NCBI GenBank assembly: GCA_963848475.1
Contig: CAWKDW010000021.1
Coordinates: 1-64,000, forward strand
Length of the DNA: 64,000 nt
From: Solirubrobacter sp963848475
GTDB taxonomy: Bacteria > Actinomycetota > Thermoleophilia > Solirubrobacterales > Solirubrobacteraceae
Direction of reading: 5' to 3'
Of this stretch, positions 33,390-43,384 are shown piece after piece (position 1 is the stretch's first letter; every line of letters starts with the position of its first letter). The notes under the pieces are model-generated. The model was given only the letters and a program-made list of their open reading frames with translations. It was not told the DNA's origin and ran no database searches. The translations under genes and the position numbers were made by a program.

Positions 33390-35339
33390 ATGCGCGTCCC
33401 CCTTCCCGACGGCTCCGTCCGTGAACTTCCCGACGGCTCCACCGGAGCCGATCTCGCCGCCGACATCGGGCCGGGCCTCGCCCGGGCCGCGATGGCCATC
33501 CGTGTCCTCGACGAGGACAAGACGGAGAAGCGGGACGGCACGGCCTATGACGACGGCCGGATCGTCGACCTCTCGCTGCCGCTGGCTGACGGCCAGCCCG
33601 TCGAGATCGTCACCGCCAAGGCGGGCGACGGCGACGCGCTGAAGCTGCTGCGCCACGACATCGCGCACGTGCTCGCGGAGTCCGTGCTCGAGCTCTACCC
33701 GGGCACGAAGGTGTCGATCGGCCCGCCGATCGCCGACGGCTTCTACTACGACTTCGAGTTCCCGCCGGGCGTCACGCTCAACGAGGGCGACTTCCCGAAG
33801 ATCGAAGCGCAGATGAAGAAGCATGTGAAGGCCGACGAGCCGTTCGTGCGGTCCGAGCTGCCGGTCGGCGAGGCGCTCGAGCACTTCCTGCGCGAGGACC
33901 AGCCCTACAAGGTCGAGCTGATCGAGGATCTCGTCAGGAACCAGGGGGTGCCGTCGGTCGGCATCTACCGCAACGGCGAGTTCTACGACCTCTGTCGCGG
34001 CCCGCACGCCCCCGGCACGGGCCGCGCGAAGGCGTTCAAGCTCACGAGCATCGCCGGCGCGTACTGGCGCGGCGACGCCAACCGCCAGATGCTCACGCGC
34101 ATCTACGGCACGGCGTTCGCGACCAAGGACGAGCTGGCCGAGCACCTCGAACGGCTGGAGCAGGCGCGCGCCCGCGACCACCGCAAGCTCGGCAAGGAGC
34201 TCGAGCTGTTCATGTTCTCCGAGCTCTCGCCGGGCTCGCCGTTCTGGATGCCCAACGGCATGGCGATCTGGAACGAGCTGACCAAGCTCTGGCGCAACGA
34301 GAACACCGCGCGCGGCTACAGCGAGGTCCACACGCCGATCCTCTACGACGCGGAGCTGTTCAAGAAGTCCGGCCACTGGCACGTGTACCGCGACAACATG
34401 TACTTCACCGACGTCGAGGGCCAGTCGATGGGCCTGAAGCCGATGAACTGCCCCGCGCACACGCAGCTCTACGCGTCCTCGCGGCGGTCGTACCGCGACC
34501 TCCCGATTCGCTACTCCGAGCAGGGTCTGGTGCACCGTCACGAGCCGTCCGGCACGCTGCACGGCCTGCTGCGCGTCCGCCACATCACGCAGGACGACGC
34601 GCACATCTTCGCCACCGAGGACCAGATCGAGGAAGAGGTCGTCCGCGCGCTCGAGTTCGGATTCGCGATCTACGAGCGCTTCGGCTTCGAGCCGCGCCTG
34701 GAGCTCTCGACCCGGCCCGAGAAGCGCATCGGCACCGAGGAGATGTGGGACAAGGCCGAGGCGGCGCTGCAGAAGGCGCTCGACAACCGCGGCCTGGCCT
34801 ACGAGGTCAACGAGGGCGACGGCGCGTTCTACGGGCCGAAGATCGACCTGCACATGACCGACGCGATCGGCCGCTCGTGGCAGCTGGGCACGGTCCAGCT
34901 CGACTACGTGATGCCGGAGCGCTTCGAGCTCACCTACACGGGCGCCGACAACGCCGAGCACCGCCCGGTGATGATCCACCGCGCGCTGATGGGCTCCTTC
35001 GAGCGCTTCATCGGCATGCTGATCGAGCACTACGCCGGCGAGTTCCCGGTCTGGCTGGCGCCGGTCCAGGCGATCGTGCTGCCGGTCTCCGACCGCCATC
35101 TCGACTACGCCAAAGCGGTCCAGGCCTCGTTGAGCGAGTTCCGCGTCGAGGTCGACGAGCGGACGGAGTCGATCGGGCGCAAGATCCGCGACGCCGAGCT
35201 GCGCAAGATCCCGTACATGTTCGTCGTGGGGGACCGTGAGGTCGAGACGAAGGAGGTCGCCGTGCGCCGCCACCGCGAGGGCGACCAGGGGGCGCTGTCA
35301 CTCGAAGGCGTGCGGGAGAAGCTCGCGCAGCCCGAGTGA
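33390..35339 (+). CDS. thrS: threonine--tRNA ligase
   Basis: 649 residues, full length and intact. TGS domain at the start (VPLPDGSVRELPDGSTGADLA), editing domain with HDIAH (about residues 90-94) and the YYDFEF/GPHAPGTG elements, class II core with motif 2 (YSEQGLVHRHEPSGTLHGLLR in parts), DYVMPERFELTYTG, HRALMGSFERFIGMLIEH (motif 3) and the anticodon-binding domain (PVWLAPVQAIVLPVSD). It charges tRNA-Thr. It leads the translation block. Confidence 0.96.
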   Translation: MRVPLPDGSVRELPDGSTGADLAADIGPGLARAAMAIRVLDEDKTEKRDGTAYDDGRIVDLSLPLADGQPVEIVTAKAGDGDALKLLRHDIAHVLAESVLELYPGTKVSIGPPIADGFYYDFEFPPGVTLNEGDFPKIEAQMKKHVKADEPFVRSELPVGEALEHFLREDQPYKVELIEDLVRNQGVPSVGIYRNGEFYDLCRGPHAPGTGRAKAFKLTSIAGAYWRGDANRQMLTRIYGTAFATKDELAEHLERLEQARARDHRKLGKELELFMFSELSPGSPFWMPNGMAIWNELTKLWRNENTARGYSEVHTPILYDAELFKKSGHWHVYRDNMYFTDVEGQSMGLKPMNCPAHTQLYASSRRSYRDLPIRYSEQGLVHRHEPSGTLHGLLRVRHITQDDAHIFATEDQIEEEVVRALEFGFAIYERFGFEPRLELSTRPEKRIGTEEMWDKAEAALQKALDNRGLAYEVNEGDGAFYGPKIDLHMTDAIGRSWQLGTVQLDYVMPERFELTYTGADNAEHRPVMIHRALMGSFERFIGMLIEHYAGEFPVWLAPVQAIVLPVSDRHLDYAKAVQASLSEFRVEVDERTESIGRKIRDAELRKIPYMFVVGDREVETKEVAVRRHREGDQGALSLEGVREKLAQPE

Positions 35340-35586
35340 GGTAGAGGGAACTCGTGGGCTTCCTTGCCCCGCGAGTGTCCCGTTTCGCCTTCGGCTTCCG
35401 TGCCTTGGCTTGCCCTCCACAGAGAGGAGCAACCGGGTCAATCGGCCGGTCCACGCCGACCTTGAATGCGGCGATCTTGGCGTTGATCTCGCATAAACGC
35501 CGAAACCCGTCTACACTTTGCGGCGTTGATTACGCGTCTCTATTCCGCGCTGCCTTCTTGACGCCGCGCGCACACACCCCGAGCTA
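35340..35586 (+). other. thrS-infC intergenic leader region
   Basis: 247 nt. Near the thrS end an imperfect hairpin (GGAACTCG ... CGAGTGTCC, about 35346-35381) may end thrS transcription. A -10 box TACACT is at 35512-35517. The region between it and infC is open in the infC frame back to an ATT at 35542, the rare start codon typical of infC. Confidence 0.5.
35512..35517 (+). promoter_or_regulatory. -10 box of the infC operon
   Basis: TACACT preceded by GTC; no good -35 at usual spacing (TTGATC is 23 nt away). Confidence 0.35.
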
Positions 35587-36162
35587 GTGCCGGTCCCGAG
35601 AAGGTTCGACCGGCAACCGCCGGAGCGCGATACCACCCGCATCAACGAACGCATCCGCGTTCCTGAGGTTCGTCTCATCGATGAAGACGGCCAGCAGGTG
35701 GGGATCATGCGCACCCAAGATGCCCTGCGTCTCGCGCAGGATAAGGACCTCGACCTCGTCGAGGTGGCCGCCGACGCCAAGCCGCCGGTATGCCGAATCC
35801 TTGACTACTCGAAGTACAAGTACGAGCAGGCCCAAAAGGCCAAGTCCGCTCGTAAGCACCAGCAGCAGATCAACGTCCGGGAGATCAAGTTCCGGCCGAA
35901 GATCGCGCAGCATGACTACGACACCAAGAAGGGCCACGTCATGCGCTTTCTCAAAGCGCGCGACAAGGTCAAGGTGACGATCATGTTCCGTGGGCGCGAG
36001 ATGGCCCACCCCGAGCGGGGCGAGATGATTCTCAACCGGCTCGCGGAGGACCTGCAGGAACTGGCCATCGTCGAGCAGCGGCCGCAGCAGGATGGCCGCA
36101 ACATGACGATGATGCTGGGTCCGGCACGCACCGCCCAGGCTGACGAGAAGCCCGCTTCCTAG
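35587..36162 (+). CDS. infC: translation initiation factor IF-3
   Basis: 191 residues from GTG. RINERIRVPEVRLIDEDGQQ, DLDLVEVAADAKPPVCRILDY, KFRPKIAQHDYDTKKGHVMR, VKVTIMFRGREMAHPE and QDGRNMTMMLGP cover both IF-3 domains. The GTG start has no clear ribosome binding site; an in-frame ATT at 35542 would add 15 residues and matches the unusual autoregulated infC start known from other bacteria. Followed by rpmI and rplT as usual. Confidence 0.94.
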   Translation: MPVPRRFDRQPPERDTTRINERIRVPEVRLIDEDGQQVGIMRTQDALRLAQDKDLDLVEVAADAKPPVCRILDYSKYKYEQAQKAKSARKHQQQINVREIKFRPKIAQHDYDTKKGHVMRFLKARDKVKVTIMFRGREMAHPERGEMILNRLAEDLQELAIVEQRPQQDGRNMTMMLGPARTAQADEKPAS

Positions 36163-36206
36163 TTCTGCGTCTCCGGCCGCCAGCCAAGCTGGCGGCCGGC
36201 GCAAGC

Positions 36207-36212
36207 TATACT
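36207..36212 (+). promoter_or_regulatory. -10 box upstream of rpmI
   Basis: TATACT lies 12 nt before the rpmI ATG. It could start a second transcript for rpmI-rplT. Confidence 0.4.
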
Positions 36213-36224
36213 GCCGCCCTCGTC

Positions 36225-36428
36225 ATGCCCAAGATGAAGTCTCACTCCGGCGCGAAGAAGCGCTTTAAGGTCACCGGCACCGGCAAGGTGCAGGCCCGCC
36301 ACGCTTTCTCCAGCCACATTCTCGAGAAGAAGTCTCCGAAGCGTAAGCGGCACATGCACCTCGATATCCAATTGGTCAAGGGTGACGCGCGCCGCGCGAC
36401 CCAGCTCCTGAACGGGAACGGCCGATGA
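36225..36428 (+). CDS. rpmI: 50S ribosomal protein L35
   Basis: 67 residues: MPKMKSHSGAKKRFKVTGTG, with HAFSSHILEKKSPKRKRHM and a C-terminal KGDARRATQLL. Normal length. Stop overlaps the rplT ATG (ATGA). Confidence 0.96.
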   Translation: MPKMKSHSGAKKRFKVTGTGKVQARHAFSSHILEKKSPKRKRHMHLDIQLVKGDARRATQLLNGNGR

Positions 36429-36784
36429 CCCGCGTCAAGCGCTCAGTTCACGCAAAGAAGAAGCGCCGCGAGGTCCTCGAGCGGACCAAGGGTTTCCGCG
36501 GGGAGGCCAACTCCTCGTACAAGCGCGCCAAGGAAGCGATGTTCAAGGCGGACGCGTACGCGTACCGCGATCGTCGTAACCGCAAGCGTGACTTCCGCCG
36601 TCTCTGGATCACGCGCATCAACGCCGCCGCGCGCGCCGAGGGCATGTCCTACGGCACGTTCATCCACGGCCTCGCCCTGGCGGGCGTGGAGCTGGACCGC
36701 AAGGTCCTGGCCGACATCGCCGTGCGCGACCCCGAGACCTTCCGCCGATTCGTCGACCGCGCCCGCGAGGCCTCGGCGGCCTAG
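36425..36784 (+). CDS. rplT: 50S ribosomal protein L20
   Basis: 119 residues: TRVKRSVHAKKKRREVLE, KGFRGEANSSYKRAKEA, RDFRRLWITRINAAAR and SYGTFIHGLALAGVELDRKV, all typical. An assembly protein for the large subunit. A terminator follows 30 nt later. Confidence 0.96.
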   Translation: MTRVKRSVHAKKKRREVLERTKGFRGEANSSYKRAKEAMFKADAYAYRDRRNRKRDFRRLWITRINAAARAEGMSYGTFIHGLALAGVELDRKVLADIAVRDPETFRRFVDRAREASAA

Positions 36785-36814
36785 CTCCACCCGCAGTACC
36801 GCCGAGCCTTTCCA

Positions 36815-36849
36815 GGGCGCCCCTCCATCCGGAGCGGCGCCCTTTTTTG
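36815..36849 (+). terminator. intrinsic terminator of the infC-rpmI-rplT operon
   Basis: GGGCGCC (36815-36821) pairs with GGCGCCC (36836-36842), with CTCC/GGAG extending the stem, followed by TTTTTT. The best terminator in the window. Confidence 0.92.
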
Positions 36850-36868
36850 TGTCACGAAAGAGCCATTG

Positions 36869-37573
36869 ATGACCGACCAGATCACCAGCTCCCACAACGA
36901 AGCGCTCAAGGAGATCCGCAAGCTCGCCGGAAGGCGCTGGCGCGACAAGCTGGGCGAGTTCGTGGCCGAGGGCGAGGACCTGCTGGACGCGGCCGACGCG
37001 GCCGGCTGGCACGCGTCGGCGCGCTACTCCGCCACCGGCAGCGGGCTTGCGGGCATCCCCGTCGCGCCGCACGTACTCGCGGAGGTCTCCCAACTCGGGT
37101 CGAGCACGCGCGCGATGGCGGTCTATCCGCAGCGCTGGTCGGCCCCGGTCGGTCCGCGCTGCGTCGCGCTCTGGGGCGTCGGTGACCCTGGCAACGTCGG
37201 CACGGTCATCCGTTCCGCGCTCGCGTTCGGCGCCTCGTCGGTCGCGCTCGGCCCGGGCAGCGCCGATCCCTACGGGCACAAAGCGGTCCGCGCCACGATG
37301 GGCGCGCTGTTCTCCGTGCCCGTCGCGCGCGTGCGCAAGGTATCCGAGCTGCCGGGCCGGCGTGTGGCGCTGGTCGCGCGCGAAGGCGTGCCGTTGGGCG
37401 AGCTCGACGCGACCGGCGAGCTGACGCTCGTCGTCGGCGCCGAGCGCGAAGGCCTGGCGCCCGACGTGATCGCCGCCTGCGACGACGTCGTCCACATCCC
37501 GATCGCCCGCGCAGACTCCCTGAACGCCGCGATGGCGGCGACCGTGGCCCTCTACGAACTGAGGGCCCGTTGA
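36869..37573 (+). CDS. TrmH/SpoU-family rRNA or tRNA 2'-O-methyltransferase
   Basis: 234 residues. N-terminal substrate-binding part (ITSSHNEALKEIRKLAGRRW, EFVAEGEDLLDAA), then the SPOUT knot: VALWGVGDPGNVGTVIRSALAFGA (N and R of motif 1), LVVGAEREGLAPDVI and IPIARADSLNAAMAATVALYE. Such genes next to pheS usually act on 23S rRNA. ATG at 36869 preferred. Confidence 0.88.
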   Translation: MTDQITSSHNEALKEIRKLAGRRWRDKLGEFVAEGEDLLDAADAAGWHASARYSATGSGLAGIPVAPHVLAEVSQLGSSTRAMAVYPQRWSAPVGPRCVALWGVGDPGNVGTVIRSALAFGASSVALGPGSADPYGHKAVRATMGALFSVPVARVRKVSELPGRRVALVAREGVPLGELDATGELTLVVGAEREGLAPDVIAACDDVVHIPIARADSLNAAMAATVALYELRAR

Positions 37574-37637
37574 AGAATCCCGAACCGTCCGCTGCGGCAC
37601 ATCCGCCGGACCGACCATTCAACGAACCCTCCACAAC

Positions 37638-37643
37638 TAGGAT
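37638..37643 (+). promoter_or_regulatory. -10 box of pheS
   Basis: TAGGAT lies 9 nt upstream of the pheS ATG. No Phe-rich leader peptide is seen. Confidence 0.4.
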
Positions 37644-37652
37644 CACTCGCCG

Positions 37653-38708
37653 ATGAGCACCGCCGACCGGATCGCCGCATTGCGCGCCGAGGGGGAAGCG
37701 GCGGTCGCCGCCGCCTCCGCAACCGCCGAGCTCGAGGACGTCCGTGTGCGCTTCCTCGGCCGCAAAGCCGAGCTGCCGAACCTGTTGCGCGATGTCGGCA
37801 AGCTGCCGCCCGAGGAGCGCGGACCGGTCGGCAAGGGCGCCAACCAGGCGCGCCAGGCGCTGCAGGCGGCGGTCGACTCGCGGCTCGCCGAGCTCGAGGC
37901 ACTGGAGCTCGAGCAGAAGCTGGCGGCCGACGTCGTCGACGTCACGCTGCCCGGCACGCCGGTGCTGCCCGCCGGGCACCTGCACATCCTCACCGCCACG
38001 CGGCGCGAGATCGAGGATGTCTTCGTCGGCCTGGGCTTCCGCGTCGTCGAAGGCCCCGAGATCGACCTCGCCTACTACAACTTCGATGCGCTCAATCACG
38101 ACGTCCACCACCCGGCGCGCTCGGAGGCGGACACGTTCTACGTCGCCGACGACGTGGTGCTGCGCACGCAGACCTCGCCGATGCAGGTGCGCACGATGGA
38201 GCTGCAGGCGCCGCCGCTGTACATCATCGTCCCCGGCCGGGTCTACCGGCCCGACAACGACGCGACGCACACGCCCCAGTTCCACCAGGTCGAGGGCCTC
38301 GCGGTCGACGAGGACCTGACGCTCGGCGACCTCCAGGGCACGCTGCTGGCCTTCGCGCGGGCGATCTTCGGCGACGACCGCGAGGTCCGCCTGCGCCCGC
38401 ACTTCTTTCCCTTCACGGAGCCGAGCGTCGAGCTCGACGTCAGCTGCTTCAACTGCAAGCAGGGCTTCCTGCGCGACGGCTCGCGCTGCCCGCTGTGCAA
38501 GGGCACGGCGTGGATCGAGATCCTCGGCGCCGGGATGGTGGACCCGAACCTCTACTCCTACGTGGCCGACTCGGGCTATGACCCGGACCGCCATCAGGGC
38601 TTCGCCTGGGGCATGGGGATCGAGCGGATCGCCTTCCTCAAGCACGGCGTGCCCGACCTGCGCATGTTCTTCGAGAACGACCTTCGGCTGCTGGGACAAT
38701 TCGGATGA
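37653..38708 (+). CDS. pheS: phenylalanine--tRNA ligase alpha subunit
   Basis: 351 residues. N-terminal coiled arm (RFLGRKAELPNLLRDVGKLP), class II motif 1 region GFRVVEGPEIDLAYYNFDAL, HPARSEADTFY, LRTQTSPMQVRTM, motif 2 GRVYRPDNDATHTPQFHQVEG, and motif 3 FAWGMGIERIAFLKHGVPDLR (quoted in part). Intact. Confidence 0.96.
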   Translation: MSTADRIAALRAEGEAAVAAASATAELEDVRVRFLGRKAELPNLLRDVGKLPPEERGPVGKGANQARQALQAAVDSRLAELEALELEQKLAADVVDVTLPGTPVLPAGHLHILTATRREIEDVFVGLGFRVVEGPEIDLAYYNFDALNHDVHHPARSEADTFYVADDVVLRTQTSPMQVRTMELQAPPLYIIVPGRVYRPDNDATHTPQFHQVEGLAVDEDLTLGDLQGTLLAFARAIFGDDREVRLRPHFFPFTEPSVELDVSCFNCKQGFLRDGSRCPLCKGTAWIEILGAGMVDPNLYSYVADSGYDPDRHQGFAWGMGIERIAFLKHGVPDLRMFFENDLRLLGQFG

Positions 38709-38766
38709 CACACACGACTGGCTCGACACGACCGATCGCGCCGGCAGGCGCACGCGGAGCAGACGG

Positions 38767-41179
38767 ATGAAGCTGCCCCTGTTCTGGCTGACGGACTACG
38801 TGGATGCGGGTCTCGAGGCCTCCGCTCTGGCGGCCCGCCTGGCGATGACCGGCACCGAGGTCGACCGCGTGCACACGCACGGCGTGACGGCGCTGGACTA
38901 CTTCGTCGTCGGCCGCGTGCTCGAACGCGAGCAGCACCCGGACGCGGACCGCCTGTCGGTCTGCCGCGTCTCCACCGGCGAGGGCGACGTCGCCCAGATC
39001 GTCTGCGGCGCGCCGAACGTCGCCGCCGGCCAGACGGTCGGCGTCGCGCTGCCGGGCGCGGTGATGCCCGACGGCACGAAGCTCAAGCGCTCCAAGCTGC
39101 GCGGCGTCGTCTCCGAGGGCATGATCCTGGCCGAGGACGAGCTCGCCATCGGTACCGATCACGACGGCATCATGGTCCTCGACGACGACCTGCTGGAGGG
39201 CACGCCGCTCGCCGACGTGCTCCCGATCGCCACCGACGTGCTCGAGCTCGAGATCACGCCCAACCGGCCGGACTGCCTGTCGGTCTACGGCGTCGCGCGC
39301 GAGGTGCACGCCGCCACCGGCGCGCCGCTGAACCCGCCGCCGTGGGCCGACGATCCGGGCAGCTTCGGAGACGTCGCGGGCGTGACGATCGACGTCGAGG
39401 CGCCGGATCTGTGCCCGCGCTTCACCGCGCGGCTGTTCGAGGACGTCACGATCGGCCCTTCGCCGGCCTGGCTGAAGGCGCGCCTGTCGGCCGCCGGCCA
39501 GCGCCCGATCAACAACGTCGTCGACATCACCAACTACGTGATGCTGCTCACGGGGCAGCCGCTGCACGCGTTCGACTGGGACCTCGTCGCCGGCGGGCAC
39601 CTCGTCGTGCGCCGCGCGGGCGAGGCCGAGAAGATGACGACGCTCGACGACACCGAGCGCACGCTCGATCCCGACGTCCTGCTGATCTGCGACGACGAGG
39701 GGCCGACCTCGATCGCCGGCATCATGGGCGGCCAGCGCTCCGAGGTGCAGCCGAGTACGACGCGCGTGTTGATGGAGGCCGCGAACTGGAACGGCCCGAA
39801 CCTGCAGCGCACCTCGCAGCGGCTCGGCCTACGGACCGAGGCCTCCGGGCGCTTCGAGAAGGGTCTCGCGCCCGAGATCACGATCGACGGGCAGGCGATG
39901 TCCACGATCCTGATGCTCGAGCTGACCGGCGCGCGGCTGGTCGAGGGCACCGTCGACGTCGGCGGACCCGGACCCGCGGCGAAGACGATCTGCCTGCGCG
40001 ACGAGAAGGTCACGCGGCTGCTCGGCACCGAGGTCCCGCTCGGCGTCCAGGCCGAGCTGCTGGAGCGGCTCGAGTTCGGCGTCCACGACGGCGGCGACTA
40101 CCTCGAGGTCACGGTGCCCCCGTTCCGGCGCAACGACGTCACGCGCGAGGTCGACCTGATCGAGGAGGTCGCGCGGCTGTGGGGGCTGGAGAAGCTCCCG
40201 GCCACGCTCCCCGCTCACGGCTCGTCCGGCCGCCTGGAGCCCGAGCAGCGCCTGCGCCGCCGCGCCGGCGACGCGCTGGTCGGCCTCGGTTTCTCCGAGG
40301 CGATCGGCTGGAGCTTCCAGTCGCCCGCGACCGAGCGCAAGCTGCGCCTCGACGTCCCCGCCGTCCGGCTGCGCAACCCGCTCTCCGAGGACCTCGTCGG
40401 AGATGCGCACGACGCTGCTCGGCTCGCTGCTGACCTCGATCCGCAACAACACCTCGCGGGGCGCCGACGACGTGCGGCTCTTCGAGGAGGGCGCGGTCTA
40501 CTTCGACCGCCCGCACGGGCGCGAGCTGACCGCGGCCGAGGCGCGCTCGACGCCGCTGCCGGAGGAGCAGATGCACCTCGCGGCGCTGATGACCGGCCGG
40601 ATCCGGCCCGCGTCGTGGAGCGACGGCGAGCCGCCGGCGGCCGACTTCTTCGCCGCCAAGGGCGCGCTGACCACGCTGCTCGGCGCGCTGCGCGTGCCGT
40701 GGACGGTGACGCGCGGCGAGGAGCCGTTCCTGCATCCCGGGCGCTCCGCGCGCGTGTTGTGCGGCGGCGAGGATGCGGGCTGGCTCGGCGAGCTGCACCC
40801 CGGAGTGAGCTCCGAGTGGGATCTCGGCCAGGTCGCGGGCTTCGAGCTCGACCTCGCGGTCGTCCTGCGCCACGCGGTCGTCGTTCCGCACTACGAGGAC
40901 CTGACGTCGTTCCCGGGCATCCGCCAGGACCTCGCCTTCTGGGTCCCGACCGACCGCACGGCGGCCGAGCTGGTCGAGGTCGTCCGCGGCGCGGGCGGCA
41001 AGCTCCTGCGCGACGTGCGCGTCTTCGACGTCTACGCGCGCGAGGGGCAGACGTCGTTGGCCGTACGGCTCGAGTTCCGCGCCGGCGACCGGACGTTGAC
41101 CGACGAGGAGATCGCGCCGCAGCGCGCCAAGATCATCGCGGCCGTGCAGGAGAAGCTCGAAGGAGAGCTCCGTGCCTGA
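38767..41179 (+). CDS. pheT: phenylalanine--tRNA ligase beta subunit (apparent frameshift near 40397)
   Basis: About 804 residues. N-terminal tRNA-binding (EMAP-like) domain (YFVVGRVLEREQHPDADRLS), B3/B4 editing domain, B5 domain (RLLGTEVPLGVQAELLERLEF), catalytic-like domain and C-terminal FDX-ACB anticodon-binding domain (FPGIRQDLAFWVP ... LAVRLEFRAGDRTLTDEE). One extra base near 40397 between PLSEDL and SEMRTTLLGSLL breaks the frame; the gene is essential, so a sequence error is likely. Start 58 nt after pheS; end overlaps argC. Confidence 0.94.
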
Positions 41180-42164
41180 GGTCGCCGTACTCGGCGCCGT
41201 CGGCTACGCCGGCGCGATCGCCGCGCACCTGCTCTACAAGCACCCCGGCTTCGAGCTGAAGTACGTGACCGCGCGGGCGGAGGCGGGCCAGCGGCTCGAC
41301 GAGGTGCATCCCCGCACGCGCGTGCCGCTGGAGCTCGAGGTCTTCGACGTGGAGAAGCATGCCGTCGAGGCGGCGGTGGTCGCCTACCCGCACGGGGCCG
41401 CGGCGCCCGTCGTGGCCGAGCTGCGCGCCCGCGGCACGCGGGTCGTCGACCTCTCGGCCGACTTCCGGCTCACCGATCGCGGCGTCTACGACGGGTGGTA
41501 CGGCGAGCACAAGGCGCCGGAGCTCTTCGGTCAGGGCGTCTACGGGCTGCCGGAGCTCAAGCGCGCCGACATCGCCGGCGCCGACCTCGTCGCCAACCCC
41601 GGCTGCTACCCGACCGCCGCGCTGCTGGGGCTCGCCCCGCTGGCGCGGGCGGGGCTGATCGGCGACGTCGTGATCGACGCCAAGTCCGGTGTCTCGGGCG
41701 CCGGGCGTGGCGCGACCCACGCGACGCACTTCATCAGCGCCGACGAGAACGTCACGCCGTACAAGATCGAGGGCCACCGGCACACGCCGGAGATCGAGCA
41801 GGAGCTGGGCGTGCTCGGCAACGACGTGACGATCACGTTCATGCCGCACCTGCTGCCGCTCGCCCAGGGCGAGCTGGTCTCCTGTTACGTGACGCCGAGT
41901 CGCGAGCTGGGCGACGGGGAGCTCGTGGAGCTCTTCGATGACGCGTACGCGCGCGAGGCGTTCGTGGAACTGCGCACCGGGCCGGTCGGCGTGCTCGACG
42001 TGCGCGACACCAACTACTGCCGGATCTCCTGGTTCGCGGACCCGCGGACCGGGCGGATCATCGTCTTCTCGGTGATCGACAACCTGTGGAAGGGCGCGGC
42101 GTCGCAGGCCGTGCAGAACCTCAATCTGATGTTCGGCCGGCCTGAGACGGAGGGACTGTTGTGA
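41172..42164 (+). CDS. argC: N-acetyl-gamma-glutamyl-phosphate reductase
   Basis: 330 residues. NAD(P)-binding start EVAVLGAVGYAGAIAAHLL, catalytic Cys in VANPGCYPTAALLGL, DLSADFRL and the His region EGHRHTPEIEQEL. Third step of arginine synthesis. GTG start overlaps pheT by 8 nt, fusing the arg genes to the pheST transcript. Confidence 0.95.
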   Translation: MPEVAVLGAVGYAGAIAAHLLYKHPGFELKYVTARAEAGQRLDEVHPRTRVPLELEVFDVEKHAVEAAVVAYPHGAAAPVVAELRARGTRVVDLSADFRLTDRGVYDGWYGEHKAPELFGQGVYGLPELKRADIAGADLVANPGCYPTAALLGLAPLARAGLIGDVVIDAKSGVSGAGRGATHATHFISADENVTPYKIEGHRHTPEIEQELGVLGNDVTITFMPHLLPLAQGELVSCYVTPSRELGDGELVELFDDAYAREAFVELRTGPVGVLDVRDTNYCRISWFADPRTGRIIVFSVIDNLWKGAASQAVQNLNLMFGRPETEGLL

Positions 42165-43384
42165 GCCGCTGGGTCCAGATGCCCGAGCACGTCACCGAGA
42201 ACCCGGGCGAGCTCCCGGCCGGCTTCCGCGCCGCGGCCGTCGCGGCGGGGATCAAGCCTTCCGGCGGGATCGATGTCGGCCTGATGGTCTGCTCGTCGCC
42301 CGACTGCGTGAGCGCGGCGCGCTTCACCCGCTCAGGCGTGCTCGCCGCGCCCGTCGTGCTCACCAAGGAGCGAGCGCGGCTCGACGCGCTGCGCGTGATC
42401 GTGGTCAACTCCGGCAACGCCAACGCCGCCACCGGGCGCCGCGGCTTCGAGGAGGCGGCCCGCATGCAGGGTGCCGCCGCCATGGTCGGCGGCGTACCCG
42501 AGGACCAGGTGGCCGTGGCCTCCACCGGCGTGATCGGCGTGCTGCTGGACGCCGGCGACGTGATCCGCGGCCTCGCCAGGTTGCGCCCGGAGCTGCGCGA
42601 GTACGGCCACGGCGACTTCTCGGAGGCGATCCGCACGACGGACAAGTTCGAGAAGGAGGTCGAGGTCGACGTCGCGCTGCCCTCCGGCACGGTGCGGCTG
42701 ACCGCGCAGGCCAAGGGCGCGGGGATGATCTCGCCGGCGTTCGCGACGATGCTCTGCTTCGTGCAGACCGATGCGGCTCTGAGTGCCGAGACCGCGGATC
42801 TGCTGCTCGGCGTCTGCGTGGCCCGCTCGTTCGATCGCGTCAGCGTCGACGGGCAACTCTCGACCAACGACACCGTGATCCTGCAGGCCTCGGGCGAAAG
42901 CGGCGTGCGGATCGAGCCGCGGTCCGAGGACGAGGTCCGCTTCGGCGAGGCGCTGGACTGGGCGTTGCGCAAGCTCGCGCTCGACATCGTCCGCGACGGC
43001 GAGGGCTCCAAGCGCGTCGGCCGCGTCGTCGTGCGCGGGGGGAGCGAGGAAGTCGTCTCGCGCGCCGCGCGCGCCGTCGCCAACTCGCCGCTGGTGAAGG
43101 CGGCGCTGCACGGCGGTGACCCGAACTGGGGCCGCATCGCGCAGGCCGTCGGCGCCGCGCTGCACGATACGGCGCCGCTGGCGCTGGACATCTTCATCGA
43201 GGACGTGCAGGTCTGTGCGGCGGGGATGGCGGTTCCGTTCGACCTGCCGACACTGGCCGAGGCGGTCTCCCACGAGGAGGTCGAGTACGACGTCGTCCTG
43301 CCCGGCGACGGCGCTGAGGCCGAGGTCTTCTTCTCCGACCTCTCGCACGAGTACGTGACCATCAACGCGGACTACACGACCTAG
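42161..43384 (+). CDS. argJ: bifunctional glutamate N-acetyltransferase/amino-acid acetyltransferase
   Basis: 407 residues. FRAAAVAAGIKPSGGIDVGL, VVNSGNANAATGRRG, and the self-cleavage site KGAGMISPAFATML with Thr as the new N-terminus of the beta chain; C-terminal GDPNWGRIAQAVGAA. It recycles the acetyl group in the cyclic arginine pathway. GTG overlaps argC by 4 nt. Confidence 0.95.
   Translation: MSRWVQMPEHVTENPGELPAGFRAAAVAAGIKPSGGIDVGLMVCSSPDCVSAARFTRSGVLAAPVVLTKERARLDALRVIVVNSGNANAATGRRGFEEAARMQGAAAMVGGVPEDQVAVASTGVIGVLLDAGDVIRGLARLRPELREYGHGDFSEAIRTTDKFEKEVEVDVALPSGTVRLTAQAKGAGMISPAFATMLCFVQTDAALSAETADLLLGVCVARSFDRVSVDGQLSTNDTVILQASGESGVRIEPRSEDEVRFGEALDWALRKLALDIVRDGEGSKRVGRVVVRGGSEEVVSRAARAVANSPLVKAALHGGDPNWGRIAQAVGAALHDTAPLALDIFIEDVQVCAAGMAVPFDLPTLAEAVSHEEVEYDVVLPGDGAEAEVFFSDLSHEYVTINADYTT

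Noticed and set aside
33279..35273. 664-residue minus-strand ORF over thrS
   Set aside because: Complete antisense shadow of thrS, which is intact and unmistakable.
36785..36868. Riboswitch between rplT and the methyltransferase
   Set aside because: Fully explained by the intrinsic terminator at 36815-36849.
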